From positions 9,052,001 through 9,116,000 of the forward strand of contig WHVY01000001.1 in the NCBI GenBank assembly GCA_022266195.1: a DNA stretch of 64,000 nt, written 5' to 3'. The position numbers and the translations under genes are program-made. The stretch's first letter is position 1. Each line of letters starts with the position of its first letter. Shown in pieces: positions 1-16,337 of the stretch. The notes under the pieces were generated by a model. It searched no databases. It was not told the DNA's origin and was given only the letters and a program-made list of their open reading frames with translations. Origin of the DNA: Tetranychus cinnabarinus. Lineage: Eukaryota; Arthropoda; Arachnida; Trombidiformes; Tetranychidae.

Positions 1-3000
1 TAATCGGAAGTTTAAGTTTTTTTTTCAGTTCTCATTGTTCAAGGCTTTTTGTCACACAATCAAGTGACTCCTTCAAGTTTACATTATTACTCAAAAAAAG
101 ACTCCAAGATTGATGCAACACAATAATGGCTTCACTTTTATTCTGATGAAAGGTGGAACAGGAAATTTTACCTTTATCAGAGTTAACATTGTTTCAGAAC
201 AACTTCCGGAGGGAAGAATGAAAATAAAAAGAAAGAGTTGACAGTTTGATTGGAATCAAAATGAGAAGGTAAAACGCAAGTAATCAATCAAAGTTGTATC
301 GAGTTGCAGGATAAACGAAGAAAGAAGAAAACGAAAATCTGATCAACTAAATATCGTCTATTAATAAAGGTCATTAAGTGTTGAATCAATAGCAGGAATA
401 AGTTTAAATGAATTTAAAAAGAATAAAAAAGAATATAAAATTCGCTTTAAAATCAATAGAGATTTACCTCACTGACTACTGACCTAAATACAAAGTCGAC
501 TAAATTTACAATAAAAGTCGAAGTAAAATACGATAATTGGGAACATCATTTACAGTGCTTTGAATAACAATTTAGTTTCTGTGACAAACTTTGATTCAAT
601 CAAAATCTGGAAAATGGTATTCCATAAATAATATCAATCATTGTTACCTTTTGGAGTTTCGATAGTTTTTTAAAAGCTATTGATGGTTGAATTTTGATTA
701 AAGGTGAAAGATTTTATTTCAATGATTTAAATGATGAATCGATTTTCCATTGAATAGAGTTATTAAAGATATTGATTTGTTAAGAGTGCAATGAGCCATT
801 GGGAGTTTAACTGATGAACTGCTCCAATTCCCATTCCATGTAATTTATCTTTGGATGAACTTACATCTGTCAACTGGTAAATTTAGTTATAATGAAAAAA
901 TAAATAGCTGAATAGTGAATGGAAGAAAATGTTGACCAGAAAAGAATCAAATTTTAAATTTAAATCTAGTTTGAATTTCAGATGGAAAAGGTTCAATTCA
1001 ATTGGAAAAGAAGAAATTGTTTGTCCAATTGATGAAAATTTTATACTTGAAGACAAAAAAAGTCAAAGATGTTTCCATTAATATTGAAATGGTAAAAAGT
1101 TAAGCAAATAACAGAAAATGGAACAAATTGTTGATTCGAAAAGAAGAAGAAAAATTGAAATTCAAACGAAATGCGACTTTATTCAACTAATTTTGATCAA
1201 CTTATATTCTCAATGATATTAAGTTCAGTTCGATATTCAATGATAAGCCATAAATAGACGGAAATAAAAGAAAAGGAATAAGTCATTAAACATTAACAGA
1301 AACGAATAGAATTGTAATTTTGATGGAAAATGCGAAACTCGAAATTTCTACAAAATATTGTTCTTTCAATTCTGGAACTTTTCTCAGTTATCCATTAGCG
1401 ATTGAAATGACAATTTTAAAAGTTCAAGCGCCTCTTGTAATTATGACTTTGGCAAGTTCAATGAGTTGAGTTCACTTATCATCAAGATTTTCATCTTTCT
1501 CTTTCTATTGCATTAGCCTTTGAGCCTTTTAGGTATTTGTTCCGGTGAAGCAAACTTTTAATGTTGGATTATTCAGTTGATTTGATTCTCCTGGCAAAGA
1601 GATTATCAAATGCTCATCTGAATTGGTTATTGAAAAGCAAAACAGAGCAAAGGATAAAGTCGATTAATTTTTGAGTCACTCTTTAGTCGAACCAAATCTT
1701 GTGCTTCATTTCAGTTCAATGGACTGTTTCAGTATTTGATTGGCTTCACCAATTTCAGGATCAATTCACTTTCCAACAACATTAAACTCAAACAACTTTC
1801 CTGCTTAATTGGTCAAAGTTTAATCCAATTTTCTCGTCCCACACTTTCTAATCAAACTAGAATCATAACCATTTTTGAAAATTTCAGATAAACTCGATTT
1901 CCAAAATTCATTCCATTCGTTTAGAAACTTTTCTTGGTTCAAAGCAATCAAAGCGATTCATCAATAATGAACAATATTTAGAATACTTGAAAGTCAAAAT
2001 ATTTTCTATTCAGTTTGTTCCATTTAACGCATTTTCATCATTGAAACAATTTAAGGTTTGAAAAATCACACTTCGACTTGAGATTGAAATTTCAAGACCA
2101 AGTTGGAAGAAAAATCTTCTGTTTTGAATTCGAAAAGTTGAGAAAAAGTTAAAAATGTTGGAAGTCAATGTTGACGTTGAGTCAAAGTGAATATCATTAG
2201 AGACTTGATTCATATTCCTTGCACATTTTTCGTTGCGTTTTGTTTTACTTTTGAAAGCTTCTGCTCAATCCATCAATCGAAATCTAATATCACTTTTATA
2301 TCACTTTATTCATTAAAAAATTTATCCATTTTACCTTCAACCCAACGTTTTGGTACATTAAATTTTGAACCTTTTCACCTTTACTTTTCTACTTTTCCCA
2401 CTTTATAAGTGAACAGTTAGTTCAATTGTTAACAACAATGAAACAAATCTTTCGGTTGTGATGAAGATGAAGTGCAATAAGTTGACAAATAAAAGGACAA
2501 ATACCCTATTCTGATCAGAGTTCAATTTAAATTTCCTTTTAAATGTTGATAACTATCATTTTACCTTCCATTTCATTCAGAGTTTTTTCAAACTAATGCA
2601 AAGTTTATGCTTGATTCGATTAAACATTGAAATGTGAATACATTATCTCAGAACCTTTGACAGAATACAAAACGAAAAAATCAATTTCCATTTTCCCATA
2701 CAAATCCCACTTTGAATTAAAGTACCAATTGACTTTTAATTAGCTATCGAATTGCATTTTTCGCCTTCTCATTCCAAATAACTTGAATTGCATGTAAAAT
2801 AGGCTGAAGAAGAAGCAGAAATGCTGAGAAAAATATTTCGAAAGTTCTGCAAATCTTAAGAGTCTATTGAAAAATTGATAAACTTTTGCTTTGTATCATA
2901 ACTCAACATTGTAACTCAATAAGCTATAATAAATGTTAATCTGATACAAAAGTTTACATGAAATGTTATCAGATGAAATATTCTGACAAAATGCTCAAGG

Positions 3001-5635
3001 GTTTGAAAAGGGTGAAAAACTAACAAGTAATTCAAAGAAAATGAAGTTCAAGTTGAAAACTATTTGGATTCTTCAGCTTTTCTAAACATTTGAGTTTCGA
3101 TGAGTTTAGTTCCGAGTCAAAGTTCACTCTAAAGATTATAGTTTGTCTTTAATAGAGGAAAATCTTTCATGAATCAACAAATGAAACGAATCGAAACTTT
3201 GAAACTTTTTTGTTGGAAAAATACATTTTATTGCAACCTTATGTACATTTTGTAAAGTTAATACAAAATAATCAATTCATGGAAACATTATCAATCAAAA
3301 ATTGAAGAAATCTGTTTCTTTGAAAACTAAGAAGGCAAGAATTTTAATAAAAATAGATTGCTATAAATATATTGGAAGCTCTTTTCGCTCAACAAAACTT
3401 TATCATTGTGATTGGAATATTAAACGAGTTGCTAATACATTTTATTCATTCATCATCATTATTCGTAATATCACCAATAAGAGAATCACCAAAATCTCGA
3501 AAGAAAATATAAAAAATATTCTTTCAGAAGAAAACTTTCTTTGACCGATTCTTTGTAATAATTTTCACTTTAAAATATTCTGGTTAATAAAGAGATAAAT
3601 TCAATCTAAAATGATAATATTTCATTATAAGCTTTTAAGGATTCAATCAACTTTATTTAAAAGGCTTTAGATGAAAATTATTAAAAATGGAAATCTTGAA
3701 AATCTTTTAAAAGAAAAATTATTTTGTTGAACAAAATGTTAAAAGTATTATATTATATAATATTATACAAAATTTTGATCTTTTTGGGACTTTTTCAGTT
3801 TCCATTTGATTCATTTGTTTCAAATTATTGTTGAAAACTTTTGACATGAAAGCTAATCTGTTGTGTTTAATCAAATCAATGCTAATTTCAAACCTTTTAA
3901 TTTGCATTACTTTAACAAACTGTATTCTTGAATCAGTAAGGAAAGGTTGATTCTTCTTTAGCATCATAAATCATTCAGGTTTGCCTGGAAATGCCAAATG
4001 AAACATTTTCGCCTTTCTACTTCTTCCATCACTTATTTTGTTTCTCATTAAACCTTCAAGTTATATTCATCATAATCGTCATCATCTTTACATTCTGTTC
4101 CATGCTAGTTTGGTTTGAACAGAAAAAGAAAAAAAGTTTTTTTTCTACTGAATATTTTCGCCTTTTCTGTCGAGAAAAAACTTTTCAATTCTCATCAATG
4201 TAACAACATTGAATGGCTGTGAGCATCAAGGAAACTTGGTAGACACTTATTACAATTAGTGAATAAACTTTTACTATCAATTAGTGAGAATAATGATTTA
4301 CTTGATAATATCGAAAAGGTTATCGTTTCAACGTAAAATCAGTAATTAATTGCAATTCTGATTAATCTTGTTAAGTTTAATTTTCCAACCAAAATCTAAT
4401 TACTTTATCATGTAACGAATATCGTTCAATTATCACTTTTTCCATCATTAGCTCGCTTCATTATGCAATTGAATTTCCATTGAATTTCGAAATAATTTCA
4501 ACATTAACTTGAAATCATAAAAATGAGTCAAATTTTAAAGTTAAAGTTGGAGTTAAAGAAAAAATTTTGTCATGAAAATATCTACAAAATTTCATTTACC
4601 AAATCTTGTCTGTTAATGATGTTTAACTTGCGTGAGAAAATATCAATTTGAAAATTCTGTTAATATTTTCCAAGTTGAAAATGATTCAGCTTTTCTCATC
4701 AATTTGATAATCTTTTAACGGAAAACAAATGCTAATGGAAACATGAAAGTTAAAGTCGATTGAAACAATGAAAGTATTATTTCGAGCAAAAGAAGAATGA
4801 AAAATGAAATGAAATGTTCATCTGCATGGTAATAGAGCTCATCTACGATCACTTTTTCATGTTTAAAGTATAATGTTGTTCATTATCATTTGCATGTTCA
4901 TTGGTTTCATTCCATTTCTTAGCTCAACCAAGCATCATGAGTGTAAAGAGAAAAAAGAAATCAATATTTTTCCATGAAATTTAAAGGCCAAAAAGAGATT
5001 ACAACTTGAAATAGATTTTTCTTGCACAGTAAATAGATAAAGAATGATTCCATTTTTTCTCTCTCTCTTCGTTCAACTTTTACTTTTCCAGATATTTCAA
5101 TTGTGAATAATAATGATTATAAATTAGTTTTATCTGTTACCAGTCAATTCCTGCTGGGAATGAGTAAATAATGAATAATAATATTGAATGATAAAAGGAT
5201 TTCAACTTTTGCCTGCCATTGTAACAAACACTTAACTTTGCTTCATGAGAAGGGGAAAATGAACATTCCATGAGAAAACAAAGTTGATTAGAGAAGTTCA
5301 AGTTGGAGTTACAATTTTTCAAATGAATCTTTTGTTTTCCCATTTTCCATATATCATGTTATAAATGACACTATCTTGCTCATCTGTTGAGATAACCTTC
5401 AGTTTAACCCTTTTCCTTTCTTGTTTACTCTTTGTTTTTCTAAATATATTATTATTCCCATTTTTGACTCTCTTTTGTTGGTAACGGTAACAGGGAGTGA
5501 AACCTTTGAATAAGATCAACTAGTGTGATAACTTTTACCTCCCTGTCTAAACTTATCTCTTCTGTTGTTTCAAGCATCAAGTGAACAAGTAAACAAAATG
5601 GAATCAAATTTTTGTAAACCATTCAAGAATCTGTT

Positions 5636-5650
5636 TGTGTGTGTGTGTGT
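5636..5650. repeat. Short TG dinucleotide microsatellite
   Basis: A run of about seven and a half TG units sits in non-coding sequence. It is an ordinary simple repeat and nothing around it suggests a function. Confidence 0.8.
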
Positions 5651-8600
5651 TTATGTTAACTTGCTTATATCACTCCAAAGTGGATAATAAATTAACTCCC
5701 AGTTGACAGTTATTATTTCCGTTTCTTTTCAAAGGTTCATCAGTTTAATTATTGCTAGTTTTATTAGTAGGAGAGAATAAATTATAATGTTAATCTAATG
5801 GGTAAACAGTGCGAACAAGTGTAAAAAAGGTAATTGAATTGTGATTGGAAGGAGCATAATAAAAGCTGTCAATGACGAAGAATAAACTTGCAATTTTTTG
5901 ACAGCTTTATAACTACGAAATTTTGAAACTAACTTGGAGTTGCTTTTGAATTGCAGGGAGTTTTTCAAGAATTTTTGTGATATAATTTGAAATCGTCAGA
6001 ATTCAAAGGTATAAACGATTATCAAACGTTTAGCATTTCGCGTTAACGTATTCTATAGCTCAATAATAATTTTCGTTTGCTGTAAAAGACCACAGGTAGC
6101 CATGAAAGTTGGAATCAGTTGAAGAGCCTGTGACAGCAACCAACTTTAAGTAAACATAAAAAGTTACTGGGAGTTTTAAGCCTATTTCGTTGGTGAAACT
6201 CTAGGTTGCCGAAATTCAGAAAATTATCTCAAGACTTTCACCAATGAAAGTTTTGAGCTTCAGATGAACATATTCTGAGGTTAAATATTGACTTTTGTTT
6301 GGTTGCGATAATAATATGATAGTAGATAATAAGATAATAAAATGATGCTCATAGAAGTTGGAATCCACTAAGGAGTGTGTTACATCTTTTTGACTTCATA
6401 TGCTTTCAAAGATGAAATGCTTTAGGTGACGAATTCAACCGAATAATCGATATCGATCATTCCCAGTCGAGTAAATTTTTATAATAAGCTTTATTCAGTC
6501 AAATTGTTTCATTATGGATTTAATCGGAAATAAAATGGATTTTCACTGATAAATTTTCCTATGGGAATTGCCTTTCAGCATGGGAAAATTATCATCAAAG
6601 TCAAACTAATAACGTGATGGCAATTTTTAAAAATGACTTTGAAGGGAGGAATAAAGGTCAAAAGTTTTATCATAGATCATCTCGAAACTCGACATTTCCT
6701 TCTCTTTGCTTGTGAAAAGGCTTGCTGTGCTGAGAACTGTCTGGCAGTATAGAACATAAATCTCAATGCTGTTAAAAAACGAGTGGGAGGGATAAAAATA
6801 ACTCCCTGTTCTAAGAATTTTACTAATCAAATATTAAAGATAAGGTAATATGAAGAGTTGCAGGAACCAGAATAATGGTCAAATTTGCATTTATTGTGTT
6901 GATTATCAAGGTAAATTCAACTCAATCAATTTGAAATAATTTCATTATTCAAGTCTTGGACCAAAAACCAGATCAATTTATTGATTATTTTACGAAGCCA
7001 TTTGAATGATTTTATCGCAATCAAGTTTCCATCCTTTACAACATTTAACAAGTTACTACATCCATAATAAATGATGTTATCACTAAAACGTTCACTCCCA
7101 GTCAAGACATTGAACCATTAACCTTGAAAGTTTAAGAGTTGAAACGCTTTTAGACAGTTTAGTCACTTGATATTTCACTGACTCATCTTATCATAACTCA
7201 TTTAGTGTCAGTCTTTACTGCCAAATAGGTTAAAGCATGAAGTACAGAACAGGGAATGAATTTATATCAACCCATCAATCCCAGTCATTTAAAGTCAAGA
7301 ATTGATAAACTATGTTGATTAAACTATAATAAGCCCTAATTGGCCAACGAATAAAATTTTTCCTCTTCAATTGCGTCTCATTTTCCAACGAAATAAAACA
7401 CCCAAAAGCTAAAGATAACTTGGCAAACTGTCCATTTAAACTGATTTGGATGTTGAAACTGTTCTTCTATTCAGGGAAGGCAAAAAATTGTCTCTTCCAA
7501 GTTAATAAGATTATAACACTTTTGAGACTGAATAAATTGTATTTGACTTGGATTGTTCATTATACCAAAAGATGTTCAAGAGTGAAGAGTAAACTCAACT
7601 CTTTGTTTTTCAACTCACAAAGCAAATTTAATACAAATACAAATGATTCTCTTCATTGGTCAAATGATAATTTAATTTATGTGGACAGTTTTAATCTTGT
7701 TGTTATCAACTGACAGCTACCAAAAAAAGGATGACAGGGTAAAGCATAACAAGCCAGGTAACAGGGAGAGAAAAGCCTCAAGATATAAAGGCTGAAAAGG
7801 ATGATGAAAAGTGATGCAAAAAGAGTTTCTAAAGGTGACAAAAGAAAGAAACAAGAAAGTTTCGAGTTCTACCAAAAGAAAGAGAAGAAGAAGAAAGGAA
7901 AAAGAGGATAAATTCATCACAAGTGGTAATCACAATAACAATAGGTAAAGGTAATAAACTAATAGGTAAAGGAAAAGTTGTAAAGTTAACATTTTCTTCT
8001 CATGGGAATCGGTGAATGTCGCAGAATAAATCGTTAGACAGAGATGACGATTATTACCTTTCAAAGTGATATTCTGAACAGAACATTATATTGCAGCGAA
8101 AACTTGGGCAATCAGATTTGAAATGAGAAGTGCAATCATGACCAATAAACTTTCAACCCTTCCAGTTGCTTCATGTTGACCGAATTATCTCTTTCCATTA
8201 AAAGGCAAAACCTTACCATGAATTATCTAAACCTGAGCAACACTTGTGACCATTGAGTTTAAGCTTTTTATGATTGAAGTTGAGAAGAGTTACTTTCGTA
8301 ATTTAATCGCAAGTCCAACTGGTTAGCTGATTGTTTTCCCTGGTCACAATTGATTATCCTGTTAATCATCACTCCTTTCAAGGTTCAATAAATTGCTTTA
8401 ATTTCCTGACTCGAATCAATGTTCAAGTTTATCTCTTGTTTTAAACAGCAAACAGAATGAGAAAGATTTGAAAATGGTTGAGATGAATTAAAATGAATAA
8501 CAACATTCAATTTGAACCAATAACTATAAATTAGATTGAAATGAAAAAAAGTTGTTCTTCACAATGGAATGGACTTGAACAGTTTTATTGTCAATTATAT

Positions 8601-11600
8601 TAACCTTTTCTTTTGCTTGGCGATAATTTAATTGACAACATTGAGACAAAATGAACACTTTCCAGTCTTTTGTCTGCCATTTATTGACTTTTCTTGTAAG
8701 AAATGAGCTTCAACACTCGATATTAATCAATTATCAATCAATTATTGGTTACATTGAAAAACCTTTACCAAGCAACAATTGAAAGACGCCAACCTTTCAT
8801 TATTTGTTTGCAACCATAAAAATTTTCAATACAAATCAAGATTCGTAGATGAAATTGAAATATCCAAAGATCGATGTGAAAGCTAATGAGGCTTGTTAAG
8901 AGGTTTTGTGGCTGGAAAGAGTTTACAGCCTCGATTAATGAGGCTTTTTATTGTTATTTCACTTTGAGTTTCATTAGTTTCGAACTGAAAATGTTTTAAA
9001 TTTTTCACTTTTCACTGTTTTGGTAAAATTATTTCACGAAATTGGCATTTTTTTAAAATCTAAATAGACTATTTAAGCCAGTTTTTGATTCACTCATTGG
9101 AACAGTGACTTAATCATTTGATGAGTTGATCTTTTTCAGTTCAATTATCTGATTCTATTTGTTGATCTTTTGAATAAAAATCCATTTCTTTTTACATTCA
9201 GTTATAACAACAAATTTTTTAAGGTCAACCTGTTGAAGGATGGAGTTGAGTTGAATTTGAAAAAAATGACAAATGTTTGGTTATAAGTTGAACTGAAAAG
9301 GGAATCATAAAGTGGTCAAGTAAACATCAACAATTTGAGTTTTCTGTTGACACAAGAACCCTTTCAATAGAGTTCACTCATGGATATTATCAATTATCAT
9401 GATTCTCATCTTGTTGGTTCAACACTGGATGGAAATGGAGTAAAACTTGAAATATTATATAATAATAATAAAAGGTTGAAATGGATAAGAAACAAAATTG
9501 AGTTGAAACTAATAATACATTTAATACAAGATGAGGTACAAATGTAAATAATACACTTTGAAAAGGAAAGGGTGGAAAAGAAGAGGAAAGGAAAATGTTA
9601 TCTTTTTCAGGATGAAAACCAAGAATGATGATGAATCCATGAAAGAAAAGTTGAAATGATAAAGTCTTAACTCATCTTTTTTTGCCCACTTTTATTTATC
9701 CCTGTTTTTCAACTCACAATTGCTATCAATCCCATTTTCAATCTTATTGGTCTCCAAAGGCCTTTTTTGTTGTTTATTATCGTTTCAGCTTTTACTATCG
9801 TTTACAATATTATTTGGTTTACAAAATGTTTACCATGCAAATATTAGCATACAAATTTCACCTGAAACTCTTTATGAACAAGAAACTCATCAACAATGGA
9901 ATCCACAGTAAATTGAATTGATTTTAATTCCAACTTGGATTCTTTTCTATTCTCTTTTTTTTCTTGAATCTGTATTTTTCGCTTCTTATTACGCCTTTAC
10001 CTTTTTCTTTTGCATTTTCATTCACCTTTTCAGGTTTGATTGTTGATTGTGATTTACCTTTTGTTCCGTTTTATTGTTGTTCAATTTTGTGGTTTCAATT
10101 ATTAAAATTAACATTTCTTAATGTTTACTTGGGATTTGATATATTTGGTAAAATAGGTTGATTAATGTTGCTGATCAATTTTTGTTTCCACTTTTACTTA
10201 ACTTTCCAATTATTTTCACAGAGTTTTCCCTTTCTTTTCCTGGTTCCTCGTCTGCTTTCTGTACTTTAAATTAATATTTTTCAATTTAACATTCATCAAT
10301 ATTTAATATTTAATCTCGTTTTTACATTAATTATGATTATCATTGAAACTGACATTGGATAGACATGAATATCTGATTTTGTTTACTGTTGTTGTTACCA
10401 ATTTTACTTGTTTTGTACATTTTCATCCTTATTAACGTTTATCTGTCAATCTATAATTGGTTTGTTTTTGTGTTTAACATGTTATCTGGTTATTTTTCAG
10501 TGTTAAATGGCAGGGTTAACAGGGGAATGTAAATTAGCTAATCAGTCTTGTTAAAGTTGAAATTAATTTAAAATAATTTGGGTTTTGCTTTGTTTGTCTT
10601 CAAATTACCCGCTTAACAATCACCAGTGATTAGTTAACAATTGTCATGTGATACTGCCAGCTGTGGTAAGCGCCAAAATGAGCGTTGGTTTATTTAATGA
10701 GTGTTTGTTCAAGATTTTCAATTTATTCATAAATTCTTGCAAATTAATGGTTGTATCAATTTTGGCTCAATATTTCAACGTTTTCCATTTTTTACTTCTC
10801 AGTTTTATCCAACGGTTCTTTCAAGGGTTTATTACGGTAAGCTTAAGCTTAAACCTAACTTGGTTATGGTTAAGGCTTGTGGCTTTGGTTAAGCTGCTTT
10901 TGTTTCTGCTCATTTCGACATTTTCTTAACCTCTCAACCTAAATATCTTATTGTTTACAGTTTATTTAAAAATGATGGGCCTGTAGCACTATATCGGATG
11001 GATCTAATGGTAAGGTAAACCTTACGTTGAGTAATTTATCCTATTATATTAATTTATTTATTTCATTATTTTTTACTTCCTATTTTTTCTTCAATTATTG
11101 CCATTGTGAACAAAGGATGATCAAATTTAGGTCGTGTTTGTTGTTTGATTTTCAAGTCCATCTATTATATATTGTCGACTGCCTGGTTTTTTACTCGATA
11201 CCAACAGTAATGATGAGTTATTGTCCTGCATTGTTTATTAAATATTGGTATTAAATACTTGCGTGGTTACCTTCATCAAGATTGATAACAAAGTATGGTA
11301 AGATAGTCATTTATTATACATTTGTATAATATTTTCTTGCTCTAAAGGTCTCTTTCACTATTCTATACAATAGCTTTCTATGGTTCACATGAAGTTTATT
11401 CACAAAAGGTAGGAATCAAATATTTCAAATTTTCTTGCTTTTTTCTTTTCAAGCTCAATATGGAAACTTATGTAATGGTTACACGAGCAAATTTTGTTGT
11501 CACAATTTCATTAGTCTAATCTATATTTGTATCCTTTGTGCAGATCTTCTCGTGCAGGATAATTGAAGTCTTTAAAGAGAGTAAACTTTTTCCATTTCAG

Positions 11601-14600
11601 GAAGAGAAAATATCTTGTTTGGATAAGATGAATAAGAAATTTGTAATTCAATACCAAGAAAAACAAGTAAAAATACTCGTCACAGGGTTATCCTAACATT
11701 CTGAGGATCAATATGTTGATAAAAGCGAAGAAGCTGTTGCTTTGTTTGGTCATTATTTTGTCCAGCACAAAGTTATATCCAACTGGTTATGGTTACTTAA
11801 GCATGATTCCAAATAATCAACTCATCAATTGAGTCTCAAAGTAGCCACCATGATGAACCCATTTGAATTAACCATCAACATCTCAAGTGGGAGTGAAGTG
11901 AAAGGCCCAACCAATTGATAAAAATCAAAAGAAACATTGATAAAGATGAGATGAAAAGAGCCATGATAAAAAAGTGAAAGAAAAGATGGAAAAGATGGTC
12001 AAGTCTACCAAGAAGATGATAAAACCTGTGCGAGTACAGAGCGTCTAAAAAATGACCAACTAATGTTAGCTTTAGAGTGATTAAACTACTTCATTGAGTT
12101 GATGTGAAATATAATATTCAAGTGCTTCACCCTTGAAGGTCATCTCAGAAGGAATTGAATTTTTAATGAGGTTTAGGCGACTACACCTTATTCTGATAAT
12201 TCTTTAGAGTGGATTCTTTGTAATAAATAAACAATTCATCATATTATTTGTCATTTATTAAAGTTAACACTGGTTGGTTATTTTTGAGACGAACTGTAAT
12301 ATTCTAAATGGTAGAAGCAATTGAGACCAATTAGGTGAATCAAGTGAGAACAGCAATTACCGTGATAATACAATTCACGTTCACTTTCAACCAATACGTG
12401 ATCAACAGCATTCCATATTAAACAATTATTTCCTCCATTTTTTTCTCCTCATCATCACATTAATATTTATAAAGACTAGACGATGTAACACCAGATATAT
12501 CATCATCAAAGAATAACCTACAGAAAGTGAATAGATTTAAAGATTGTTCAAAAGGCAACATTGACAATTTACATAGACGACAAGAAAACTTGTAAAATGG
12601 ACTAATGATATTGATGGTAAAACTTTTTTTGTCTCAATAATAATTGTGATATCAATAATGAGACAACCTGGAATTGATGAGCTTCAATAATGTCACCATT
12701 GTCCATTACAATATTCACAGTGAATTTATTATTCATATCACGCTTCATTCAACTCTATTCATCGTTTACTTTCACCATTCCTTCAACTCTTCTCAATTCT
12801 CTCTTATCTTCTGTTATCATTATGTCTTCAATGCCATTCAATATAATGGCAACATTATTCAGTTGATAGATATATCATAATAATGATCATAATGATACCT
12901 TGTTTTTATCTTTGAACAAAAAAAGGTAATATGCACCAGTCTTTTATTGGTTTACATTAGAAACATTATTACCTTATGATAGTTGTTGATCAAATAATCT
13001 ATTCAATGTAATTTTTACTGATTTTTACTTTTTTACCATCTTTCACCAATAGTTCAATGGATATCGATTGGAAGCTGTGCAATAAATTTAATTAATAAAT
13101 AATAACCCAAAATGTGAGTTAAATATGGAAAAAAATGGCGAAAAGAAAAAGCAATTCAACTGGAAAAGGTAAAATAAATTGTCCTTTTTTCTCTATTAAA
13201 CTCATTTTGTTCAATATTTTTTTCCTACTCCTCGCACTAGGGCTCTTGAATAGCTACGATATTTGATTAAAAGTCTAGTAACAGCCATTTCCATTCAATC
13301 AATCATTTATCGATTCAATTGAAATGTTGATTGTTAAATTATTCATTATTCATAACTTGAATTCATGCTAATAATGATATTTACTCTGTTGATAGAAAAA
13401 TAACTTTTTGTTCTCTTTTTCTTACCTAGGAATTGGTCTATTATCAATTTAACTTTGACCTTTACATTAATCGATTGGCATGTCTTTCAAACATGGTATC
13501 AAGTTGTGCCAAAGCTCAGTCAAACTCATGAATGATCAAGAACTGAAGCACAAACGGAACGTTGATATGTTTCCAAAGCGATACAAGAAAGAAAAATGAT
13601 GATTTCATTTACCAACATGACAAATGTGGCATTTCTTGATAAATGGAGTTGACAATCTTTTCAGCTTCTGTCCATATTCAACCACAAAGAAGAGGAAAAA
13701 AGGCAAATCAAGCTAATCAAAATTTCCATGTATCAACAGATTAAATGATATTAACCAGGAATAATATCCAAAGTGACAAAAACAATCTTTTCTTCATTGA
13801 ACACATCATGAATGGTTTTAGATGGCAAAGATTCTGATATTGGTTCTCATCAAAATTCAAAAATGGCAGTGACAAAGAAACAAGAGCAAGACCAAAGGAG
13901 AAAAACCTTTCAATACTTTACATCGATTAATATTCATATCTATTTCATAATTAATATCACTGGATGGAGGCAAAAGAATATATCTTTGGACAAAAGAAAA
14001 ATTGGTAATAATTAATAACAATCAGTTTTGTTGAATTAATCATTACCTTTGGTGCAAACATACTCTCAATGCAAGGTTGACTGGATGACCATTGATAAAG
14101 TCAATTGGATTGACGATTGAAACTGGTATTTAATGGATAACCACTCGATGTACCATTATGTTGATTGGATCGACTAAATGTAAATTGAATAATGGTTTAC
14201 AATGAGGAGACACAATTTAGCCGAATGGTGAAAATGAATAAATGACAAGTTGAATGTTTAACTTGGAAAGCATTTTTATCAAGCAAATATCTCAACATGA
14301 GGCTTACAAGCAAAGACTATTTTAATACATGATCAACGTCATGACCGTAAATACACATTTTTGTGCCATCCTCAAGTCTCTTCATCTTTATCATCATTGT
14401 CCATCTTCATTAAGTCCATTGTTATAGATAGTCAAGAAGAAAATTTTGTTTCTCTTTTTTGTCTTCACTTTAACCTTATCAAACTTATTTTCGGTACCTT
14501 TTTATATCTTATAAATATAATATTATAATATTTTCAATGGTCAGTGAATGAAACAAAAAGGAAACTCAAATATTCTTTGACTTGAGAGTCAAAAATACTT

Positions 14601-16337
14601 GATAGCTTTTAGCATTGCTCATGGCATTTGGTGGTCAACTAAGTAACGTCCAAATGAAAACTTTGAATGATGATGAGTTGAAGATGAAAATGTAGAAATG
14701 ATTGAAGTAAATGGAAAAAGAAGAAAAAAATGAAAGGAAAATGACAATTTCTCCTCGAACCATTTTCCTCATTTTTACCCACTTTTCAACTTTCGATTAC
14801 TTGAAGCTGAAATTTTCAAACCTCAACACTCGATTTACTTCAAAATTATCATTTAATCATAAAGAAATTTCATGTTAACAAAATTTCTTGCTTGTTGGTT
14901 CATTAATGAGCTGCCAACAATGTCACCATTTTGATTATTATTGACAATAAACTGAGAAACTCAGAAAGTTCATTAGAAATGCATTATTTCTTCTCATCAA
15001 AATCAACAATTTATATTTCCTTTTCCAGGAAGTAGTGATGAAAAGAATCAACTTTATTCTGTTTTCCGTTTCAATTCAAAATATTAATGTTAACCTTTTC
15101 ACATTATTTTCAATTTAAGGTAAACTTTGATTCAATTGTTAATGTTTAAACTTGTATTAATTGAATTAATCTTTGCCCTTTAACAGACAAAAATATTGAA
15201 TTTAGTGAAAGTAAATATTTTTTATAAAAGCTACAAAAATAACAAACAAAATCAACAGGTCACCAAAAGGATAACAAAACTGATGGGAAAAAACGAGTGA
15301 AAGAACTATTGAAATATTGAAAAAAGAAAAAAAAATTTCGCTCAGAATTGAAATCGATTTCAAACTCCAAATGGGTTCAATACTTTTGCATTTCATTCGT
15401 ACTTTTGACGTATGTTGGAATGTTGATTAATTTTGAAGACAATCTTTTTGGTTCAATTGATGGATGAAAATGGATGAAAGCAAGTAAGGCTGTTTACAGT
15501 TTATCTTGTAATCGATGAATATTTGATCAAATGAATGTTGGTCAAGTCTTCATGTTGGGTCATTTGGTTTGAATTGAAGTGGAAGAAAAGATATTGATAG
15601 AGAAAATTGGAAAAAATGAGTTTTCCATTTTTCTCTTCTTTTGTATTCATAAGACCATTTAGAGGAAACGATTGATCAAGAAGCATTTGTTTATCATTTA
15701 TTTGCGCATAAATTTTACGCCAACCCATCGATATTCAGATTGAATCGAGAATTGAATTACTTTATTGGACAGATAGATTTTCTTACTTGTTCTTGTTCTT
15801 CCTTTCACCATTGATAACCTGATCATTCGCTCTTCTCTTTCCTTCACCTGTATAATTCAATTTTGATCCTTTTAAACAACATTCAAGACTCTTATTGTTA
15901 TTGACCAGAAGATGCAATGATAAACTGTCAACTTGAATAAAGAGAGGAAAGGAATGAAGGAAAACAAATTTAACAAATGTTCATGCTTGTAGGTTGGAGT
16001 TGGAGTTGATAATGAATAAAATGAATGTAATAGAAGGCAAGTTGAAACTTGACTCTTGAATACTAAACAGCTTAAGGGTAGAAGTGGGTGAAGAAGAAGA
16101 AAATATCAACAAAATGGTTTCTTTTCGCAGCAACTTTATAATGCTTTCCATTTTTCCCTCCAAGACACTTTCCATGTGATGAATAAACATATGAATACAA
16201 GTTAATAAACAACAAGTACAGTCATTTGCACAAAAGAAAACACTATTTCATTAAAATTTCATCAGCAGAGAACACTTTTTTTAGACTTTTCAACCTCGCT
16301 TTATTATCTTTTAAAAACAATCTACAACTCATTTCAG

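Noticed and set aside
10801..10892. Frame ending NLVMVKACGFG that resembles the C-terminus of TGF-beta family ligands
   Set aside because: The final cysteine of the CxC is missing, no upstream knot exon exists, and the stretch is a low-complexity run of TAAGCTTAAGC-type sequence, so chance similarity is likely.
13450..13600. Short plus-strand ORF starting MSFKHGIKLC
   Set aside because: Fewer than 40 codons, no signal peptide, no splice support and no homologous motif.
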